This document shows, piece by piece, positions 58,301 to 64,000 of a DNA stretch of 64,000 nt. The DNA comes from Crocodylus rhombifer. Taxonomy: Eukaryota; Chordata; Crocodylia; Crocodylidae. Numbering within the stretch: position 1 is the first letter of the stretch; each line of letters opens with the position of its first letter. A program made the position numbers and the translations under genes. The stretch spans positions 1,167,097-1,231,096 of the forward strand of contig JAVSML010024622.1 in NCBI GenBank assembly GCA_038503035.1. The letters are read 5' to 3'. The notes under the pieces were generated by a model. That model was not told where the DNA came from, searched no databases, and saw nothing but the letters and a program-made list of their open reading frames with translations.

Positions 58301-59288
58301 GTTAATGCATTGTAATAGAGATTGCCTTTTTAAGTTATATCTATTCATTTTTATATAAATCTTTTCCCTGCACCTGACTGTAATACTGTAACATTGGTAG
58401 CAGTGTTTCCTTGCAGCCAGTAGAGTAACTAGGGCAGGGTGACTGCGACAGCTGCCCCAGGTGCTGACTTTTGGGATGGGGTAAGGGGTGGAAAAGAAGA
58501 ATTGCCACCACAGCTGCATGATTGTGCTGGCAGAAGTTGCTGCTCACCCTGTATGTCACAGCTGCTTCGGGCACCTGGCTGGGCTGTTACGCCTCTGCTT
58601 GCAGTAGTTTCTGCTGCTAGTTCTGAATGCATCAGAACAAAAAGCATGCTACAGAGTTACACAGAAGTGACTATAGAGCTGATTAATGCATGTTTTCCTG
58701 GTGCCTAAGTATGTTTTTGTCTTCAGAAAGTGCTCAGACTTCGGTTTGACATCCTAGGAGGGACTATGTAGTCCTGTGCTCAAAGCATAACCTCCTGGTA
58801 GGAAAGAAATGCTGCATATGAAAAATCTGGTGGTGTGAAAATAAGATACCTTTTGGGAGAAAAGAGTTTTGGATTAAACTGAGGTAATATAACAGTTCAT
58901 TATTGAAAATGGGGAGTAGGGGAGTTAATTTTATGCTGTGTGTGCAGATACTATTACATTTTCATAACTTGGGTTCTCCTGATAAATTATAGTCTTAAAC
59001 ATAAAATACTGATTGTTTCAAAGCTGTTATTTATTTTATTAGGTCTAGATTTACATCTTTAGGCAGACGATGGGTATGAAATACATGAATTCTTGTAGTA
59101 CTCTAGAGACACCTTCTATCTACAAGCACATTTCTTTCTTTAAACAAAGGTCAATAGAGGTCTTACTAATACAGTGTATGCTTTTTTTGTGAAAATACTT
59201 AGAAGTTGATAGAGTTGTCTGCTCTTAAGTAGCTTTATATTAATATGAAATGTATTTAAAATTTTCTTTTAATATTATGTTTGTTTAG
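55331..59288 (+). other. RPS6KC1: Intron before the 59289 exon
   Basis: AT-rich intron with a (GA)n run at about 55514-55535. The open frames at 57520-57795 and 58439-58708 on either strand have no recognisable product. No transposon ends were recognised. Confidence 0.5.
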
Positions 59289-59336
59289 GTTTTGCTCATA
59301 ATGGATACTAGAACACAGGAAACATTGATACTGAAA
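59289..59336 (+). CDS. RPS6KC1: RPS6KC1 exon: kinase N-lobe strands
   Basis: A 48-nt, phase 0/0 exon encoding 16 residues, VLLIMDTRTQETLILK. The acceptor is tttag/GTT and the donor is CTGAAA/gtaagt, a perfect consensus. The final Lys occupies the position of the ATP-binding VAIK lysine. The glycine-rich loop that should precede it is degenerate: across the junction with the previous exon the sequence reads LGVIDKVLLIM, with no G-x-G-x-x-G motif. This is consistent with the divergent kinase domain known for this family. The exon is too short to be seen as an open frame and was found by reading for splice sites plus the expected protein. Confidence 0.94.
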
Positions 59337-60880
59337 GTAAGTAAAACCGTTTTTTTCCTTATACTTGGCCTGCTGATTTACTTTATACAAAAAATACTTT
59401 CCCCTTCTTTATTGCTGGCACCTCTGTGAATTATATTGGCACATTAAAAGTTGTAGCATTTAATATAAATGTGTTTGGAATATATTTTCATTTTCTTTAG
59501 CATTCATCTCCTTTCTTTTCCTTTTCCTTTATACTCTCTCTTGTGTTGGATACCTCTTGTGTTGCTCACTGCATGATCATTGAAGCCAAGCCCTTGCTAG
59601 GATTTAGTAAAGAATTACAGTCATGTTATATAGGTTCTGGGTGTAAGCCAATTATTATTTGAGGATGAGAAACTTTTCCTTTGCACAAGTTGTATTTGTC
59701 CACTCCATTGCTTGTGGCTTTTTTTCCTTTAAGCATCTGGTGCTGACCACTGTGAGATGCAGGATAGTTGAGACATACCACTGGTCTGATCTCGTGCAGC
59801 AGTTCCTATGTTCTGGTAACTATAGGTTACAGGATATTGCTTCTGATTTACTAAAGTCTTTCCTGTGTGGGATCATCCTTCAGGTGTGTCTCTGGTGAAT
59901 CATTAAGATCAAATAAAAATTCCTATGCCAGACTAGTGAATCTGTGATGCTGGGAACTGGTTTGAAAGCTCAGTGCTGCAGTCCTTATTCACAGCATTAT
60001 ATTGGCTCAACTTAAACTACTAATGTGGTTAAGGGTGGTAGAATTGGAGCCCACAGATTGTTCTGTAGTTGTACCTTAAATTCGTATCTGCTCTGTGTAC
60101 ACACTGTGAACTCTGCATTTACTGTAGTCATCTGGCTTTTGAAATCCTAGTACGCTTTCTAGACAGAAAATCTTCAAATTTATACCTTAGAAGTTAACAG
60201 TTTGTAAATATTAAACCATTCAAATATTAGACCCTGGGTTAAAAAATGTCTTTACATCTACAGGCCGAGTAGAATAAATTCATAATTCCCATTTAGCTGG
60301 TTAGATTTTGTTTCTCAGTATAATAGAAGGTCATTCTCTTGAACAATAACAAAATATTGAAATACATTTCCACAGTAGTTCTTTTCCGTTTTTAACTTCA
60401 GTTTGTGTCTCTTCTCAAAATCCTTGCCTCCTTCAGGAAATGGATCTCTCCTAGTATTATTTTTATTTTAAACTATTGTGGAAATGTAAAGGTAAAAAAA
60501 AATCTCAGCTTTATAAGTTTTTTTAGAAATCAGACTAATTTTTAACAGTGTCTTTTGGTCCAAAAAAATAAAATTTAAAAAAAAAGGTCACAGGGAAATA
60601 ACTGAGTGTCATCCTGATGACTTAGTTTGAGAAAGATTCTAATAAAAACATTGACCCATGTAATTGATTTTAATGGCAGCTTTGTGCCATCTTCTGTTCT
60701 CTGGAAATGTGCCAGATGCCATCAGCAGAGCCTCAGGGGACTGAGGGGCATAGAGCAGCAGATGAGTGGTTTCTCTGAAGCCCAGAGTAACTCGGATAGA
60801 TTAGTTTGGTTGATAAACACAGAGCACAGCAGGCTCCAAAGGCAACTGAGGGTACAACTGACCTTTTTGTTCTCTGTCAG
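59337..60880 (+). other. RPS6KC1: Intron between kinase exons
   Basis: AT-rich intron, nothing recognised apart from poly(A/T) runs near 60490-60590. Confidence 0.55.
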
Positions 60881-61013
60881 GGTCTAAGGAAAAGTAGTGA
60901 GTACAGCAGGAACAGAAAGACCATCATCCCCCGCTGTGTACCCAACATGGTGTGTCTGCACAAGTACATCATCTCTGAGGAGTCTGTATTTCTTGTGTTG
61001 CAGCATGCAGAAG
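60881..61013 (+). CDS. RPS6KC1: RPS6KC1 exon: kinase N-lobe helix C region
   Basis: The exon starts in phase 0 after a polypyrimidine tract and tctctgtcag. It encodes 44 codons plus one base: GLRKSSEYSRNRKTIIPRCV, then PNMVCLHKYIISEESVFLVLQHAEG. This matches the RPS6KC1 kinase N-lobe nearly residue for residue: helix C region, the PNMVCLHKYI strand 4 and the VFLVLQHAEG hinge. The donor is GAAG/gtttgt, a weaker site (gtttgt rather than gtaagt). The next canonical exon, expected to begin GKLWSYISKF, was not found before position 64000 and should lie downstream. Confidence 0.96.
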
Positions 61014-61268
61014 GTTTGTCTATGGTTTTAAGTACATTGTGAAAAAGAATCAAAGGTTTAGCTCTCAATCAATTTTATATTTAAATGTCAAGTTAATTTC
61101 TTATATATTATTTTTCTGTACAAAATCTTTCCCGTCTCTCTCTCAGTAATGACATTATTCTTTTTTTTTCTTTTCTGAATCTCTTTCTTGTTTTGAATTG
61201 CTCAGAAACCTGATGAGATGTTTGAACTTTAATAATATTGAACATTTCTAATCGTTTATTTTCTTCAG

Positions 61269-61318
61269 GAGGAGTAACTGCTTTGACTGAAACAGAAATC
61301 TGCAGTCTGTACAAGTAA
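61269..61318 (+). CDS. RPS6KC1: Candidate alternative terminal exon of RPS6KC1
   Basis: A strong acceptor (tttattttcttcag) is followed by sequence that continues the phase left by the exon ending at 61013: GGVTALTETEICSLYK, then a TAA stop at 61316-61318. Use of this exon would end the protein in the kinase N-lobe and remove the rest of the kinase domain. An AATAAA hexamer occurs about 540 bp further on, near 61858, and could serve as a polyadenylation signal. Apart from the first two Gly residues it does not resemble the canonical next exon. Nothing proves use, and it may only be a cryptic acceptor. Confidence 0.25.
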
Positions 61319-63571
61319 ACTGTAGGGCAAAATTTTTTGCCACTTTTGTGATCTTTGGCAAGTAAGACTTTTTTAATGTTCTGTACTTAAACAGGCATTC
61401 ATCTTCATAAGAATGTAATCATTGTTTTTTTTAAAAAAAAGAACATTTGCCTACTACTTAATATTACATAGTTATTCTGATCTGGGTTTTTAAGAAAATA
61501 GCCAATGGCATCATATAGAAGTTCAAAGCAGAGCCACAGAGTTGTGCCTTCAAACTATTTATAAAATTCTTGTTATATGTACAGGGAGCAGGTGGCAAAA
61601 AATAATTACATTTTGATTTTTTGCTCTAACACCTGGATTTAAATATTCCCTAAATGTAATTATCCCTTTTTGTTTAGAATGAGTGCAGAATATAAATTTT
61701 GGTTTTGCTAATATAAGGAGATACTACTAATTCAGCCATAATGGATGATTGGTAGGCACTGAACTGGTTTATAGAGGGACTGATTTTATTACAATGAATT
61801 GTATTCCTTTTTATTTTCAATTATTTAGGTTTTATCTTTGCACACACCACTTGTGTTACAATAAAAATTGCAAGGTAATGAAAGTTGACATTATAATATG
61901 AGCAGTTACATGTTTAGCACCCTGTGTTTGTGTTGATTCTGCAGTGGGCAATGACCCATAAAGGAAGACCTTACAGTTTTAGGCTTCCTTGTGGTGAACT
62001 CAGAAGGTTAGAGTGCTATTATACATTGTCTTCTGGAGGTACAGAGAATTCATCAAGAGAATTTGAAAGCTGTCAGCTGAGTTCTGACTTGAATCTGTAC
62101 AGAGCTTAGAAAAAATGTTGGGACTCCATTGGTGCTCATGGAAAATTCAAGAGGGCAGGGCTGGAGAGAAAAAGATATCCAAATTAAGTCATATCATTAG
62201 CATTCCCACTTAAGAGTACCTAAGAATTAGCCCATCCTTGGAGAAAAAACTTTTTTTATTCACACATGATGACAAGATGAGGAAGAAATGGGATTTAGTG
62301 GGGAATTAATTGGGTGGAGAATAAGCAAACACCTTGAAAAGAGTTTGAATTGCTGAATGAATTGCCACAGCACAACACAATCCATTGAAAAGTTACTGCT
62401 TCCAGGAAGGAATATTTAACTTTGGCTATAATGAAGGAAAGGGGATGTTACTTTGTATGTAAAAGCAGAAAGGTTGGCTAAATATTTGGACTGCATGGGG
62501 CAGTTGCTATTAGAGGAAAAGCTACTCTCCTGATCATGCTAAATGTCATTGCAAATCTAACAGTTTCTCCTGGCTTCCTCATTCTTGCTGAAACCAAATA
62601 TAACAAGTGTTTTTAAGTTCCCCAGGAGAAATTTAATTTGTTTAAACTGCTGCTAAATCCTTACTTGGTATAAATTATATAGGACAAAAAGTTTTATTTC
62701 CAATTTTTTTTGTACGTTAGGATTAACAGCAACCTACCACTTAGAAATATATCCAGGTTTAGCTCTGTCCATGTTCAGTTAAATACACCCTCCCTCGACA
62801 TTTGTATTTAAAAAGTCAGATACAGTGTTTTACTGTAAAGCACTGTTTGTTTATGTGGGGGGCAAAACAGTAACTAAGCGCTTACTGCTTCTTTCCTAAA
62901 TCTCAGTTATGCAAAGCAATAGAAGCAGACTCTCGTAGCCTGAAATGACCTTAACCACCTCTTTCTATCCTTCACTGAAGCCCCATTGTACCAGCCCTAT
63001 ACACACACATAACAACACAGTCTCTGGCCCTGTTAAGTGCAAGTAGTTGAAATATTCAGGATAGACAAATAGGGAGTAAGGATGTGAGGGGTGTTCCTAT
63101 TTAGGGAGTGGGCACTACAGGCTGAAGTAACTTGCCCCAGGCTGTACATAGGAAATGGGTAGAAGATCTAAGAACCTAGCTTCAAGCTCCAGAGTCCCTG
63201 TCTATTGCTTGACCCAGAACTATCTGTGCTCCATTACACTGTCAGTTACTGAAATTAGAGAAAATTTGTCTTTGTTTTTCTGATGTTCAGGGTATTACAT
63301 TGATGCCAGCCTTCAGGGTTCTGCAAGTCATTGGTTTGCATGCCAAAGGTAATTTACCCCCTCTGTGTCATAAAGCCAGCTCTGAAACTACCTGGACACT
63401 AGAGTTGGAACTCTGACTGACATGAAGCCCTGCTCTGAGCTTTTTTGTAAGTTTGTCACTAAAAATATAAAGGAGGTGATTAATATCAAAACGGGAAGTT
63501 TTGGTAATGAGAATGGTACAGTTTTAAGTGACTAAGTAAAACCTTTTAAGTTGTTGGATAAAACAGGAATG
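61319..63571 (+). other. RPS6KC1: Intron after the kinase N-lobe exon
   Basis: AT-rich intron. About 63110-63230 weakly resembles an inverted MIR-type SINE (gaagtaacttgccccaggct, followed by agatctaagaacctagcttc). An AATAAA hexamer lies near 61858. The canonical next exon was searched for by its expected GKLWSYISKF start and not found. Confidence 0.45.
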
Positions 63572-64000
63572 TAGGGGTGCACTGGTAAGATTTTCTTGGC
63601 TGATACCAATAGCTGGTTATTAACTAGCCATATCAGCCGCTACTGATCTGAGAGCAGTTTTACAAGACTGCAGTTGGAGAGCAGCCTCCTGCCACCAAGT
63701 CTGTTGGGGAGAAGGGGCATGGGGGAGGGAAAATGTGTGGTGGGGGATAGATCAAGGTCCCCACAGTGAGGGTGGGAGCAGGACAGGGGATGGGGCTGCC
63801 CAGCCAGGGTGGTGAATGGGACCCTGGGGCCAAGAGCAAGACAGAGCTGTGGGGACTTTGTTCAGGGGGTGCAGGGTAGTGGGGAGGAGGGGTAGTTCCC
63901 CATCACTGCGTACACCCTGGGGAAGAGGCATAGGGGGCATGTGCCCCCCCACCCCAGATTTCTGTGTGGGGTGAGGGTGGGCTGTCCACTGTGGGCTCAG
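63572..64000. mobile_element. hAT-type foldback family, copy 3 (runs off the window)
   Basis: It begins TAGGGGTGCACTGGTAAGAT with ttggctgataccaatagctg, then shares ttggagagcagcctcctgcc, aagtctgttggggagaaggg, gatcaaggtccccacagtga and agatttctgtgtgggg with the left arm of the copy at 47332. Only the left arm is in the window. Confidence 0.65.

Noticed and set aside
1..64000. CRISPR arrays, operons, rRNA or tRNA genes
   Set aside because: None seen. The sequence is vertebrate intronic DNA; no tRNA cloverleaf or rRNA segment was recognised, though a covariance-model scan could not be run.

Overview
This window is vertebrate nuclear DNA. It has short coding blocks with GT-AG splice sites spread over tens of kilobases, CR1 LINE fragments, MIR-like SINEs and many DNA transposon fossils. 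Abundant CR1 together with long-decayed hAT, Harbinger and Tigger elements points to a sauropsid, most likely a crocodilian or turtle. I cannot fix the species from sequence alone.

The only host gene I recognise is RPS6KC1 (ribosomal protein S6 kinase C1, also called RPK118), on the + strand. Five exons are confident. 4197-4559 carries the acidic linker and first MIT helices. 20997-21118 carries the rest of the MIT domain. 42750-42842 is the linker into the kinase, and 59289-59336 and 60881-61013 are the start of the kinase N-lobe. Their phases join without gaps (1|2, then 0|0, 0|0, 0|0). The PX-domain exons lie upstream of the window and the rest of the kinase lies downstream, so the whole window sits inside this gene. 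Three further exon-like segments fit the reading frame but are unproven: 3356-3415 (60 nt), 18735-18779 (45 nt, inside the MIT domain) and 61269-61318 (a possible alternative terminal exon).

Layout: 1-12.6 kb is mostly unique intron. 12.6-15.4 kb holds a foldback MITE, a CR1 tail and two MIR-like SINEs. 15.4-22.5 kb is mostly unique. 22.5-48.4 kb is a dense island of nested mobile elements: two solo LTRs with perfect 5-bp target duplications, several CR1 pieces, a decayed PIF/Harbinger element with a SANT gene (+) facing a DDE transposase (-), a 4.6-kb TAA-flanked element inside it, a Tx1-like LINE tail in tandem duplicate, a Tigger-like MITE with a Lys-Ser-Pro repeat frame, several small hAT elements with 8-bp duplications, and a 1.07-kb hAT-type foldback element. 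49.7-51.3 kb is an hAT transposase fossil (DUF659 plus dimerisation domain). 51.3-63.5 kb is mostly unique intron carrying the kinase exons. The last 430 bp begins a third copy of the foldback family.

All transposase and LINE reading frames seen here are broken by stops or frameshifts. Most open frames on either strand of the GC-rich stretches are shadows of repeats rather than genes.
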